A DNA stretch of 52,988 nucleotides from Dyella choica (GTDB lineage: Bacteria; Pseudomonadota; Gammaproteobacteria; Xanthomonadales; Rhodanobacteraceae), in assembly GCF_003977665.1 (NCBI RefSeq), contig NZ_RYYV01000025.1, forward strand, positions 1-52,988, given 5' to 3'. Under the pieces are notes generated by a model, which saw nothing but the letters and a program-made list of their open reading frames with translations, was not told the DNA's origin and did no database searches. The translations under genes and the position numbers were made by a program. Shown here piece after piece: positions 1 to 8,662 of the stretch (the first letter of the stretch is position 1; each line of letters opens with the position of its first letter).

Positions 1-2
1 GT

Positions 3-2249
3 CGCCTTGAAGACTGCGCCATGCGCGCACCTCTTTCCATCATCGAACAACGCCAAGCGATTGATCTGGCTACATCATTCGTGGGGAAACCTCAGGATCA
101 GAGCCGTCCTACCTATAAGCCCTGCGATAACTACAATCCGACGAAGAATTTGGGGTGCCCTTGCGACAAGGCGGGAAATTCACCCGACGTCGGCAACCCC
201 ATCAATATCGCCACGGGAAGCAAATACCAGGAAGAGCAGGATTTTTCGCAGGATGGCCTTTCGCTGCTGCGCTACTACAACAGTGCGGGTGAGGTACGTG
301 CGTCGCACAACGGATTGCAATGGCTCAATAACTATGACCGGACGATAAGCTTTTCATCCAGTTCGTCGTCAAATAGCACTAACAATCCATCTCCGCCCAC
401 TCAGGTGACCGTGCGGCGTCCCGATGGGCGCGAACTCGTGTTAAAAAAGGTCAGCGGAACCTGGCACGGTGATGCCGATGTCGACGACCAATTGACTGAA
501 ATAGATGACGGTAAAGGTTATGTAGGCGCGTGGACGCTGTTGGTTGCAGACACGGGTTATACCGAAAATTACTCGGCTAATGGCATCCTTCTTTCGATGG
601 TGGATCACGGTCGGCCTCTGGTTACCTTGAGCTATACCGATGGCACTCAAATGTCTCCCAGCAGTGGCATAGCCCTTGCTGCTGGCCTGCTTTGGAAGGT
701 CACGGATGCTCGCGGCCGCAGCCTTGGCTTCGACTACGACAGCATGCAGAACCTCGTCGCGGTGACCCTTCCCGACGGAGGAGTGATCGGATATGGGTAT
801 AACCCGGCGGGCTATCTCACCAGCGTGTCCTATCCAGGCGGGAAAACGCGCCAGTATCTATATGACGAGGCGTCCTATAGTGCAGCGGGATCCAATCAAG
901 GCAAGCTAACCGGCATCGTCGACGAAAACGGTGCGCGTTACGCCACCTTTAACTATCAGGCGGATGGTCGCGCCATTTCCACACAACACGGTAATGGTGC
1001 TGACTTGAACTCGGTAAGTTATGCGAGCAGTGGCACGGCTGCTACGGTGACGTATCCGCTCGGCCAGCAAGCCACCGCCACCTTTGTTGCCCCGCAGGGT
1101 ACTGCTGTCATCAGCAATATGAGTGGTAACTGTGGCACAGCCTGTGGCCAGCAGTACCAGTCGCAAACCCTCGATGCAAACGGTTATCCGGCGGCGGCTA
1201 CCGACTTCAATGGTAACGTCACGAAGACCGCCTACGATGTCAATGGTTTGCTAGGCCAGCAAATCGAAGCATCGGGTACGACCAGTCAGCGCACCACCAA
1301 CACCACCTGGAACACCACCTTGCGTGTGCCGCTCACGCGCACGGTCCTGGATGCCAATGGCAACACGGTGAGCAACAGCCAGTGGGTCTACAACAGCAGT
1401 GGTCAAACACTGGCCCGATGCGAGATCGATCCCACCAACAGCGCCGCTTCCGGTTATACCTGCAGTAACACCGGCACCGTCCCCGCCGGCGTGCGCCGCT
1501 GGACTTATACCTACTGCACCGCGGTCGATACGACGCAATGCCCGATCGTGGGCTTGATGCTCACCGCCACCGGTCCGCGCACCGACACGACCCAGACCAC
1601 CACCTACAGCTATTACCTGACCAGCAGCGCGACCAGTTGCGGCACCCCCGGTGCCGCCTGCTACCAGGCCGGCGACCTGCACACCATCACCGACCCCGCT
1701 GGCCACGTCACCACCATTGCCTCCTACGACGCCGATGGCCGCGTCACCCGGCTGACCGATGCCAACGGCCTCAACACGGATACGACCTACACCCCGCGCG
1801 GTTGGGTTGCCTCGCGCAACGTCGGCGGTGCCACCAGCAAGTTCACCTACACACCGTATGGCGCGGTGCAAACCGTCACCGACCCGGATAGCGTCACCAC
1901 CACCTACGGCTACGACGCCGCGCACCGCCTGGTGAAGATCACCGATGCCCAAGGCAATTACCTCCAGTACACCCTGGACGCCGCCAGCAATAAAACCGCC
2001 GAGCAGGTCTATGACTCGACGGGTACGTTGCACAAGAGCCTGAGCCGGACCTTCAACCCCCTGGGTCAGCTCACCAAGGTCATGGACGGTCTCAGCCACA
2101 CCGTGTTCGACGCCAGCGCCAGCAACAGCTACGACTCGAACGGAAACCTGGTGCAAAGCGCCGATGGCCTGGGCATCCAGCGCCAGCAGGGCTATGACGC
2201 CTTGAATCGCCTAGTGCAGACCCTCGACAACTACAACGGCGCGAACTGA
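3..2249 (+). CDS. RHS repeat protein, N-terminal and middle part (5' end outside window)
   Basis: The frame is open to the left edge of the window, so the true start may lie upstream; the first ATG is at 21. Counting from that ATG there are 742 residues. The motif GNPINIATGSKYQEEQDF near residues 58-75 is typical of the DUF6531 domain found near the front of RHS proteins. It is followed by many YD repeats (for example YGYDAAHRLVKITDAQGN and GYDALNRLVQTL). RHS proteins form a hollow shell that encloses and delivers a C-terminal toxin. This frame stops in the middle of the repeat region at NYNGAN, with no tip and no RHS-associated core. The next gene picks up the repeats 190 bp later, so this is probably the front half of a broken or recombined RHS gene. 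No PAAR, VgrG or export domain is visible in the part present. Confidence 0.85.
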   Translation, partial: RLEDCAMRAPLSIIEQRQAIDLATSFVGKPQDQSRPTYKPCDNYNPTKNLGCPCDKAGNSPDVGNPINIATGSKYQEEQDFSQDGLSLLRYYNSAGEVRASHNGLQWLNNYDRTISFSSSSSSNSTNNPSPPTQVTVRRPDGRELVLKKVSGTWHGDADVDDQLTEIDDGKGYVGAWTLLVADTGYTENYSANGILLSMVDHGRPLVTLSYTDGTQMSPSSGIALAAGLLWKVTDARGRSLGFDYDSMQNLVAVTLPDGGVIGYGYNPAGYLTSVSYPGGKTRQYLYDEASYSAAGSNQGKLTGIVDENGARYATFNYQADGRAISTQHGNGADLNSVSYASSGTAATVTYPLGQQATATFVAPQGTAVISNMSGNCGTACGQQYQSQTLDANGYPAAATDFNGNVTKTAYDVNGLLGQQIEASGTTSQRTTNTTWNTTLRVPLTRTVLDANGNTVSNSQWVYNSSGQTLARCEIDPTNSAASGYTCSNTGTVPAGVRRWTYTYCTAVDTTQCPIVGLMLTATGPRTDTTQTTTYSYYLTSSATSCGTPGAACYQAGDLHTITDPAGHVTTIASYDADGRVTRLTDANGLNTDTTYTPRGWVASRNVGGATSKFTYTPYGAVQTVTDPDSVTTTYGYDAAHRLVKITDAQGNYLQYTLDAASNKTAEQVYDSTGTLHKSLSRTFNPLGQLTKVMDGLSHTVFDASASNSYDSNGNLVQSADGLGIQRQQGYDALNRLVQTLDNYNGAN

Positions 2250-2262
2250 CAGGGAGCCAGCC

Positions 2263-4467
2263 ATGAAGCAAGGACAAGCAGTGAAAGGCTCAGCCGTTGT
2301 GAATGCAACCTCGACCAAGGCAACAGGGCACCGAATGGACATAGGGGCGCGCACGATGATGGTTAGGAAACCGCTGGCCGGCCTTACGCTTGGTATGGCG
2401 ATGGCCATCGTTGCGGTACCGGTGGCCGCACAGACCGCCAACACCAAGACCACCTACACCTACGACGCCCTGGATCGCCTGACCCAGGTCACCGATCCCA
2501 GCGGCCTCAATACCACGTATCAGTACGATGGCCTGTCGGATGGGACCAAGCTCACGAGCCCCGATACCGGCGTCACCGCCAAGACCTATGACGTCGCCGG
2601 CAACGTATTGACCGCCCTCGACGCCAACGGCAACACCGTCACTTACACCTACGACGCCCAGGATCGTCGCCTGAGCGCCAGCTATGCCGACACCACCCAG
2701 AACATCACCTACACCTACGACGAACCCAGCACTGTCACCGGCTGCACCACTTCGTACTCCATCGGCCATCTGACTCGCGTCGTTGAAAACGCCGTTACCA
2801 CGGTGTACTGCTACAACGCCCAGGGCTATGTGATCCAGAAGAGCCAGACGGTCAGCGGCCACACGGATGTGACGAGTTACTCTCGCAGCCAGGGCGGCAA
2901 GATCCTCGGCATCACGCATCCCAGCGGCAACCAAGTGGCCTACAGTTACGATGCGGACGGCCACATCAGCGGCGTCACCGCCACCACCTCGAGTGGCACC
3001 ACTACTCTGGTTAGCAACGCGACCTATCTGCCGTTCGGGCCGGTGAGCGGCTACACGCTGGGGAATGGACAGGTGGTGGCTCGTACCTACGATGCCAATT
3101 ACCGGCTGACCGATCTCACCAGCCCGGCGTTCACCTTGCACTTGGCGCGCGATGCAATGGGAGACATCACCGCCATCGGCAATAGTCCCGGGGCAAATCC
3201 AGCAACCGAGACGTACAGCTATGACCCGCTGTATCGCCTCACGGCTATCACGGAAGCCAACGGCACAACGTTGGAAAGCGTGACGTATAACCAAGCAGGC
3301 GATCGTCTCAGCAAGACGGGCATTGGCCTGGCCACGGGCGCTTACGGCTATAACCCCAGCTCGCATCAATTAGTTGCGACGGGCAACGCGGCGCGAAGCG
3401 TGGATGCCAATGGTAATACGACCGCGATCAGTCAGGCGGGCAGCACATACGGGTTTGGCTACAACGCGCGTAACCGAATGGTGCTCGCGCAGCTGAATCA
3501 GAGCACGGTTGCTGCGTATACTTATAACGCTGTTGGGCAGCGTGTCGCTAAAACCGCAAATAGCTCTGCGGAGCGTTACAACTACGGCGCGGACAGTCGA
3601 CTGCTGAGTGAATACGGTGCAACCAATCGTGAATACGTCTATCTCGACGACATTCCGGTAGCCAATCTCGATGCACAGGGAACTGCCACGTCAGTTGCCT
3701 ATGTGACGGGAGATGAGTTGGGTACACCGCGAGCCATCGCCGATGGTAGTGGCAATACCGTGTGGTCTTGGGTGTACCAGGGCGGCGCGTGGGGTGAGCA
3801 GTTGCCGATAAGTAACGGCTATACCTACAATTTACGGTTTCCCGGTCAGTATTTCGACGTAGAAACAGGCTCCAGCTATAACCTCAATCGCGACTACGAT
3901 CCGAACTCGGGTCGGTATATTGAAAGTGACCCAATCGGGCTAAAAGGCGGAATTACTACCTATGCTTATGTAGGCAGCAATTCCTTGGAATTCATTGATC
4001 CCTTTGGCCTGTCTGGCCTTCTTGTGATTCACTCAAATGGGTTACATGACGGGTCCAGCGGCAGTGGTGGAACTTCTGGTCATAGTTGGATTACCTATAC
4101 GCCTGACAATGGGAACGAAATGATTTCATATGGCACTTGGGGGAATAATCCAGATGGTCAGGGTAATGGTATTCATGAGGATATCGAGATCGATAGGGGT
4201 CTAGGTGATGGAGATGCATCAAGAAGCGCTCATTTGGATGATGACCAAGAGTCTGACTTAATGGATTTGATAAATGCATATAAGAAAAAAGGTAAAAAAG
4301 GCTGGCGTTATCTTTCACCTTGCTCGTCTTTTGCAGCCAAGGCATGGAAAGCCGCGACCGGCGAGTCTTTGAATCCTTTTGGTCCATATAGCAATCCGTC
4401 GACGCTCGAGAGGTCTATAATTGCAGCAAATGGTGGGCAAATGCATGGATCTTTAGGGCAATTGTGA
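2263..4467 (+). CDS. RHS repeat-associated core protein with variable C-terminal effector-like tip
   Basis: 734 residues. The start at 2263 has AGGGAG six bases upstream; internal ATGs at 2335 and 2356 would also leave the hydrophobic leader that follows VRKPLAG and ends in VAAQT, which reads as a signal peptide. Residues about 65-545 are YD repeats (TYTYDALDRLTQVTDPSG). The RHS-associated core ends with SGRYIESDPIGLKGG and IDPFGL at about 583. The tip (residues 584-734, from base 4012) is unrelated to the core and more AT-rich: bases 4261-4320 contain 19 G/C of 60. It holds GHSW (His607) and, 80 residues later, SPCSSFAAKAW (Cys687). The order His then Cys recalls permuted papain/NlpC-P60-like cysteine hydrolases, but this is inference from two motifs. 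The frame probably continues the repeats interrupted at 2249. Confidence 0.85.
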   Translation: MKQGQAVKGSAVVNATSTKATGHRMDIGARTMMVRKPLAGLTLGMAMAIVAVPVAAQTANTKTTYTYDALDRLTQVTDPSGLNTTYQYDGLSDGTKLTSPDTGVTAKTYDVAGNVLTALDANGNTVTYTYDAQDRRLSASYADTTQNITYTYDEPSTVTGCTTSYSIGHLTRVVENAVTTVYCYNAQGYVIQKSQTVSGHTDVTSYSRSQGGKILGITHPSGNQVAYSYDADGHISGVTATTSSGTTTLVSNATYLPFGPVSGYTLGNGQVVARTYDANYRLTDLTSPAFTLHLARDAMGDITAIGNSPGANPATETYSYDPLYRLTAITEANGTTLESVTYNQAGDRLSKTGIGLATGAYGYNPSSHQLVATGNAARSVDANGNTTAISQAGSTYGFGYNARNRMVLAQLNQSTVAAYTYNAVGQRVAKTANSSAERYNYGADSRLLSEYGATNREYVYLDDIPVANLDAQGTATSVAYVTGDELGTPRAIADGSGNTVWSWVYQGGAWGEQLPISNGYTYNLRFPGQYFDVETGSSYNLNRDYDPNSGRYIESDPIGLKGGITTYAYVGSNSLEFIDPFGLSGLLVIHSNGLHDGSSGSGGTSGHSWITYTPDNGNEMISYGTWGNNPDGQGNGIHEDIEIDRGLGDGDASRSAHLDDDQESDLMDLINAYKKKGKKGWRYLSPCSSFAAKAWKAATGESLNPFGPYSNPSTLERSIIAANGGQMHGSLGQL

Positions 4468-4506
4468 TGCTTGACAATGGGTTTAAGCGAAAAGGGTTGC
4501 TTGGTC

Positions 4507-4857
4507 ATGATTAAGAAGGCTCTCGTTGCAACGGCGTCAGTATTGTTTGCTCTTGCTGCATGCGCTGGCATTGGCAAGAGAGTTTTAGAACGAAATGCCG
4601 TTCTTGGATTCAAAGTCCAGGAAGATCGCTCAGCAAATGTCGATACACTAAAGTTGTCGGGCTTATCAGCTCATAGTTCACTTGTCGTGAGTGGCTACAA
4701 AACTATCCGGGAGGGGGACACGCTTGCCGTTATAGTGCAGCTTGAGCTGACGCATGACGATTTGTCAGGTAACTTTGATTACAATATTGTGATCCCCAGT
4801 GGCGTAAACGTTGTAACCTTTGGGAATGACCGAACGGTCATTTGGCACCGCCATTAG
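4507..4857 (+). CDS. Small lipoprotein, candidate immunity protein for the RHS tip
   Basis: 116 residues from the ATG at 4507, which has AAAGGG ten bases upstream. A longer frame from a TTG at 4471 would put non-hydrophobic residues before the signal peptide, so 4507 is preferred. MIKKALVATASVLFALAAC is a lipoprotein signal peptide with lipobox LAAC, so the mature protein should be anchored in a membrane facing the periplasm. The remainder is a soluble, probably beta-rich domain that I do not recognise. It lies 39 bp after the RHS tip, on the same strand, and shares its low GC content, as immunity genes usually do with polymorphic toxins. A periplasmic location would fit a toxin that acts on the cell wall or periplasmic proteins. 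The immunity role is inferred from position only. Confidence 0.7.
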   Translation: MIKKALVATASVLFALAACAGIGKRVLERNAVLGFKVQEDRSANVDTLKLSGLSAHSSLVVSGYKTIREGDTLAVIVQLELTHDDLSGNFDYNIVIPSGVNVVTFGNDRTVIWHRH

Positions 4858-5181
4858 AAGGTATGGCGTCATTCTGGGTGATAGGAAAATTCAGCGCGCC
4901 CAGTGGCGCCGAAGCGTATCTCCGGCGAAGCCAGTGCGGCGATCTCCGCGTTCCTCGGCGAGTCACTAGTCATTTGGGCTAGACGAAAGCGACTGGGACG
5001 TCGATGGGCGGTCGGCACGCAGCTCCTTACGACTTCCGGCACACCCGTTTCCACGGGCACGCATGCTAGCTTGCGTTTAAGCCACCGGCACGACGCGTGT
5101 CCGTCGCCATGCGAGGGGATCCAAGAACTTTGTTGGCCACACCCGATGGCTCGGTTCTCACCTACAAAGAGTGCCCAAACT
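4858..5181. other. Non-coding gap between RHS locus and hydrolase
   Basis: 324 bp without a convincing gene. A stop-free stretch from 4903 runs in frame into the hydrolase, but it has no ribosome-binding site and would place 93 residues in front of a clear signal peptide. GC content returns from the AT-rich tip level to the genome level here, so the right boundary of the variable RHS cassette is probably near 4860. Confidence 0.5.
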
Positions 5182-6027
5182 ATGAAACGTCTCGCCGTCG
5201 CCGGACTGCTCGCCCTTGCTCTAACTCAAGTTTCCTATGCCAAGTCGCCGCAGGAATCCAATCCTGCCCACGCATGTAGTCGTTCCTTGCTGAATATCGA
5301 TGGCAATCGGATCTGGGCCGATGAAGAGGGAGCCGGAAAACTAACCGTCGTGTTTGAGTCGGGATTCGGAAACGACTCCAGCGTGTGGTCGGCCATCGCA
5401 CCGAAAATTCGGGCTGCAGGCGTGAAGACCTTGGTCTATGACCGTGCTGGGCTAGGCCAAAGCAGCATCAATACGGATGTGCCCTACAGTCTCGACAACG
5501 ACGTCCACATCATGAAAGCCATGGTGGCCGCCTGTGGCGTCGATGGTCCCGTCGTGATGGTTGCGCACTCCTACGGGGGAGCCATCAGCCTGGTGGCGGC
5601 GTCTCAGGACGAGCGCATCAAGGGACTGGTTCTGCTCGACGCCGTTGTCCCCAATGTCTGGCCAAAAAGCGAGGTAGACAAAAACCAGACTGCGATGCGA
5701 GCCCAATACGATGAGATTCGGGAAAAGGCACCCGCGCTGGCCAAGGTAGCTATTCCTTTTGCTGAAGCCATGCCGGCGACTGCCAAGGAAATCAACGCCA
5801 TTCGCGTTCCGGCTACGCTTCCCATCATCGATATCGTGGCGGAAAAAGGGCAAAAGGACCCTGCCAGCGCCCGCATATGGCAGGACGCGCACAAACAGTT
5901 CACCGGCGACAATCCGCACCGCGAACACGTCCTTGCCATGGGCAGCTCACACAAGGTGATGCTCGACCAGCCTGATCTGGTCGTGAAGGCGATACTGAGC
6001 ATGCTTCAGAAGACGAAGGCGTTGTAA
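5182..6027 (+). CDS. Secreted alpha/beta hydrolase
   Basis: 281 residues. The start at 5182 is chosen because MKRLAVAGLLALALTQVSYA is a complete Sec signal peptide with an AYA-like cleavage site, and AAAGAG lies about ten bases upstream. The alpha/beta-hydrolase fold is shown by VVFESGFGNDSSVW (oxyanion region, about 56-69), VYDRAGLGQS (85-94), the nucleophile elbow AHSYGG (Ser130) and a C-terminal SSH (His257). The acid is probably Asp217 in PIIDIV, by position. The protein should act in the periplasm or outside the cell as an esterase, lipase-like or peptidase-like enzyme; the substrate cannot be told. It stands alone and converges with the beta-propeller gene. Confidence 0.88.
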   Translation: MKRLAVAGLLALALTQVSYAKSPQESNPAHACSRSLLNIDGNRIWADEEGAGKLTVVFESGFGNDSSVWSAIAPKIRAAGVKTLVYDRAGLGQSSINTDVPYSLDNDVHIMKAMVAACGVDGPVVMVAHSYGGAISLVAASQDERIKGLVLLDAVVPNVWPKSEVDKNQTAMRAQYDEIREKAPALAKVAIPFAEAMPATAKEINAIRVPATLPIIDIVAEKGQKDPASARIWQDAHKQFTGDNPHREHVLAMGSSHKVMLDQPDLVVKAILSMLQKTKAL

Positions 6028-6046
6028 CGTCACGTTCTGACGGTAG

Positions 6047-6081
6047 CGTCGTTGCATCGCCAAGCTGGTACTGCAACGACG
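6047..6081 (+). terminator. Hairpin between convergent genes
   Basis: A perfect 10-bp inverted repeat, CGTCGTTGCA (6047-6056) and TGCAACGACG (6072-6081), with a 15-base loop, followed by a short T run (TTTAT). It lies between the convergent hydrolase and beta-propeller genes. The T run is weak, so termination is plausible but not certain. Confidence 0.45.
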
Positions 6082-6085
6082 TTTA

Positions 6086-7219
6086 TCAATCCGGCGTAGG
6101 CACGAATTCCACTTGCTTCGCATCAAACAGCGTGGCGATCAGGGTTCGGCCGTCCGGCAGAAAACTCAGCTCGCGAGGAAAGCCGTCAGCGGGGATGGAC
6201 ATCCGTTTCAGTTGGGCGCTGTTTTCCAGATCGCTCAAGCCGACCAGTTGCCCCTTTGCATCCTTGGCAAAGCGGTTCGACAAGGCTGTCCAAACCTGCT
6301 TTCCGTCTGGGCGTACTGCAACGCCTACCGGACTTGGACCGATGGACAAACTCGTCACGCCGGCCTGTCCGGCTCCGTCCGGCCAACTGGCAACCTGGAA
6401 TCTCAGCAAGGCGTTATCGCCTCGCGCCGTCACCCACAGTTCCTTGCCATCGGGCGCAACGGCGACCCGCACTGGATTGCATCCTGCCGGTAGACCAGCC
6501 ACAAGTGCGTGCCTCGGGTCCGCTGCTGCCTTGGCTGTGTCAATCTTGAACAGAAGGCCCGGCGGGTGCATTTGGCCATTCGGTAATTCCGGCTTGCAGG
6601 TGGACTGCATGCTTGCGGGCCCTCTTTGGCTGGTTGCGTATAGCCAACGGCCATCCGGTGAGAAAGCCAATCCCACCGGAAAGCCGGAAGTGGGAATGTG
6701 GTCGATCAATACGCTGCCGTCGTTTTGCAGCTTGGAGAGGTCGAATACGCTGATGCGCGCCGAATCCTCGTCGGAGACGAAGGCCAGCTTGCCGTCGTGG
6801 CTGATCGCGGCATAGACGGCTCCGGCGCCGGAGCCGCTGTGCAACATCCCAAGGAGGGGGCTGCCGTCGTCATGCTCCAGCCGCTGCACGTCCAGCACGG
6901 ACGTGTCATTGCCTCCGGCGACGGCCAGCAAGTGTCCATCATGGGACAACGCTTCGCCATAGGCTTCGCTCTTCAAGGGGGCCACATGGTCCAGCTCGAA
7001 CTTCCCGCTGTTGTTGCGCAATACGGCGACGGCTCCTCCTCCCTTGCCGACGTTTATGGAAACGAACAGCCAGCAATTGTCAGGGGACGCCACGGCGGCA
7101 AACGGATGTCCGGGTACCGAGACGGCGCTTATTTGGGTGGGGGATGGACAGAGCGACGCATTGGCTCTTGCGCTAATGAGCAGGACAAAAAGGCCTACGG
7201 TAAAGCACAGGGTTCTCAT
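6086..7219 (-). CDS. Exported beta-propeller (YVTN/lactonase-like) protein
   Basis: 377 residues from the ATG at 7219, which is preceded by AAGGAAGG; upstream in-frame codons lack this signal. MRTLCFTVGLFVLLISARANA is a signal peptide. The remainder contains repeated blade motifs of the type SHDGKLAFVSD, SPDGRWLYATS, APDGKELWVTA, RPDGKQVWTAL and LPDGRTLIATL, spaced 45-70 residues apart, as in seven-bladed YVTN or lactonase-like propellers. Such proteins bind ligands or act as lactonases, but I see no catalytic residues that decide. It should be periplasmic. It has no close same-strand partner: the gene downstream converges, and the methyltransferase upstream is divergent. Confidence 0.85.
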   Translation of the reverse strand: MRTLCFTVGLFVLLISARANASLCPSPTQISAVSVPGHPFAAVASPDNCWLFVSINVGKGGGAVAVLRNNSGKFELDHVAPLKSEAYGEALSHDGHLLAVAGGNDTSVLDVQRLEHDDGSPLLGMLHSGSGAGAVYAAISHDGKLAFVSDEDSARISVFDLSKLQNDGSVLIDHIPTSGFPVGLAFSPDGRWLYATSQRGPASMQSTCKPELPNGQMHPPGLLFKIDTAKAAADPRHALVAGLPAGCNPVRVAVAPDGKELWVTARGDNALLRFQVASWPDGAGQAGVTSLSIGPSPVGVAVRPDGKQVWTALSNRFAKDAKGQLVGLSDLENSAQLKRMSIPADGFPRELSFLPDGRTLIATLFDAKQVEFVPTPD

Positions 7220-7708
7220 CGTTTCTCGCCCTTCCTTGCGGAAAGTTTGCACGTTTACAGGAAAGGGTATCCATGGCGCAATGCTCATGCGAACGTGCCA
7301 TGAAATTTGGGCCGGAATTCAATCTTATCGCGAGGGGCTCTGCTCGCTGTCTCCCGATAGTCATTGAAGATTACAATTTCTGAAATAAACAAGGCAGCAC
7401 TTTACGAGTGCAGTGTTTGGCCTTAGGTTGGAGTGCAAACCCTGATATATCTCCACGTTTTCCGGCCACATTCCCGCAAAAATCGGGCTTACGCCCATGC
7501 TGTTCCAGAGCGTGCCGTCATTCCGGCGAAGGCCGGAATCCAGTCCAAATTCGCGTCCGAAGGACACATTACGTTCTCTATGTTGAGTGCTTCGCACGGC
7601 GTATTTGAACTGGATTCCGGCCTTCGCCGGAATGACGAGCAAAGACGCTGCACGGCATCGTTCGATGCGGGTATCACTGCTTTCGGGCTTCATGGAGCCA
7701 TACAAGGT
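7220..7708. other. Divergent intergenic region with a paired inverted repeat
   Basis: 489 bp between two divergent genes for exported proteins. The right half holds the repeat at 7516-7637. The rest (7220-7515) must contain the promoters, but I see no convincing -35/-10 pair. No small gene is apparent. Confidence 0.5.
7516..7637. repeat. Paired palindromic repeat (family B), copy 1
   Basis: A 29-bp sequence at 7516-7544 recurs as a perfect inverted copy at 7609-7637. Each arm is itself a hairpin (TTCCGGC, loop, GCCGGAA) and the outer ends read CGTCATTCC. The 64 bp between are unrelated. The same layout with the same CGTCATTCC ends occurs at 37922-38000. This is the structure of a REPIN or short MITE-like element. 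Confidence 0.85.
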
Positions 7709-8500
7709 ATGAAAAAGACTTCAGCGTTCGCTTTTCTGGTTCTCGGCACCGCAACCCTGCTGCATGCCCAAACGGTGCCATTGCCGGCCTACGTGACCAA
7801 CGCGCTCTCCGACAACACGCGTCCGGCTGCCGAAACGCAGCTCGACAATGACCGCAAGCCGGCGGCGCTGCTCGTATTCGCCGGCATCAAGCCAGGCGAC
7901 AAGGTCGCCGATGTCATGCCGGGCGAGGGTTATTTCACCCGCATCTTCAGCAAGGTGGTTGGCGCCGAAGGCCATGTGTACGCCGTGGTTCCTGAAAGCT
8001 ATGCCAGCAAGGCATCGCCGGAGAAGCTCAAATCCATCCGGGCTCTGGTTGCCGACCCTGCTTTCAACGGCAACACCAGTCTCGAAATCCGCCCCTATGA
8101 TCGGCTTGATGTCGGCGCGCCTCTGGATGCGGTTTGGACATTGCAGAATTATCATGATGTCTACGGCGCAGTCAGCGTTTTCAGCGTCAGCGGAAGCACC
8201 GGCCCCGCCCAAGCGGCGGAACTCGACGCTGCCGTGTTCAAGGCGCTAAAGCCGGGTGGCGTCTATGTCGTCGTTGACCATGCCGCCGAGGCGGGTTCAG
8301 GCGGGCGTGATGCCAACACATTGCATCGTATCGATCCGGCAACGGTCATTGCCCAAGCGAAGGCGGCGGGCTTCGTGCTGGAGGCGCAGAGCGCATTGTT
8401 CAGCAATCCCCAGGATAAGCACGATAAGCCTGTGTTTGCGCCGGATATCAAAGGGCACACGGACAAATTCGTGCTGAAGTTCCGCAAGCCGCTGCGCTGA
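7709..8500 (+). CDS. Exported class I SAM methyltransferase-like protein
   Basis: 263 residues. The start at 7709 is chosen for GGAG at 7694-7697 and because the first 20 residues, MKKTSAFAFLVLGTATLLHA, form a Sec signal peptide. Motif I is present as ADVMPGEGYFTRIF (about 67-80), the acidic second-strand region as VYAVVPE, and a motif like ALKPGGVYVVVDHAAE near 180-195. It ends with KFRKPLR. This resembles the predicted methyltransferases of the COG4798 type, several of which carry signal peptides. The substrate is unknown. An exported SAM-dependent enzyme is odd because SAM is cytosolic. The repeat element lies directly upstream. Confidence 0.85.
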   Translation: MKKTSAFAFLVLGTATLLHAQTVPLPAYVTNALSDNTRPAAETQLDNDRKPAALLVFAGIKPGDKVADVMPGEGYFTRIFSKVVGAEGHVYAVVPESYASKASPEKLKSIRALVADPAFNGNTSLEIRPYDRLDVGAPLDAVWTLQNYHDVYGAVSVFSVSGSTGPAQAAELDAAVFKALKPGGVYVVVDHAAEAGSGGRDANTLHRIDPATVIAQAKAAGFVLEAQSALFSNPQDKHDKPVFAPDIKGHTDKFVLKFRKPLR

Positions 8501-8569
8501 TTCGAGTTGCATCGTGATAGAGCCGGAGGGCGTGCCGCATCGGCTGGATTTGTCATGGGTCCGGATGAC

Positions 8570-8593
8570 GTGGCGCTGCCTGGCGAGCGCCAC
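8570..8593. terminator. Weak hairpin between convergent genes
   Basis: GTGGCGCT (8570-8577) and AGCGCCAC (8586-8593) form an 8-bp stem with an 8-base loop between the convergent methyltransferase and MerR genes. There is no T tract, so its role as a terminator is a guess. Confidence 0.3.
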
Positions 8594-8662
8594 GAAGTTC
8601 ATGCGGCGAAAACGGACCGCCTCATGATGTCGGATTGGCGCACCCAACAGCTCAGGACAACG

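Noticed and set aside
1251-2156. A 301-codon minus-strand frame, and others like it at 2290-3369 in the RHS genes
   Set aside because: These mirror the YD-repeat reading frame; the translations are repetitive Gly/Val/Ala/Arg-rich with no recognisable domain.
1-4860. Prophage or insertion sequence as the source of the RHS locus
   Set aside because: No integrase, transposase, terminal inverted repeat, target duplication or tRNA attachment site is visible; RHS cassette recombination explains the layout better.
4903-5181. N-terminal extension of the alpha/beta hydrolase from 4903
   Set aside because: The frame is open, but the complete signal peptide at 5182 must be at the N terminus and no ribosome-binding site supports the earlier start.
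7516-7637. CRISPR array
   Set aside because: Only two arms, in inverted rather than direct orientation, with no regular spacers and no cas genes.
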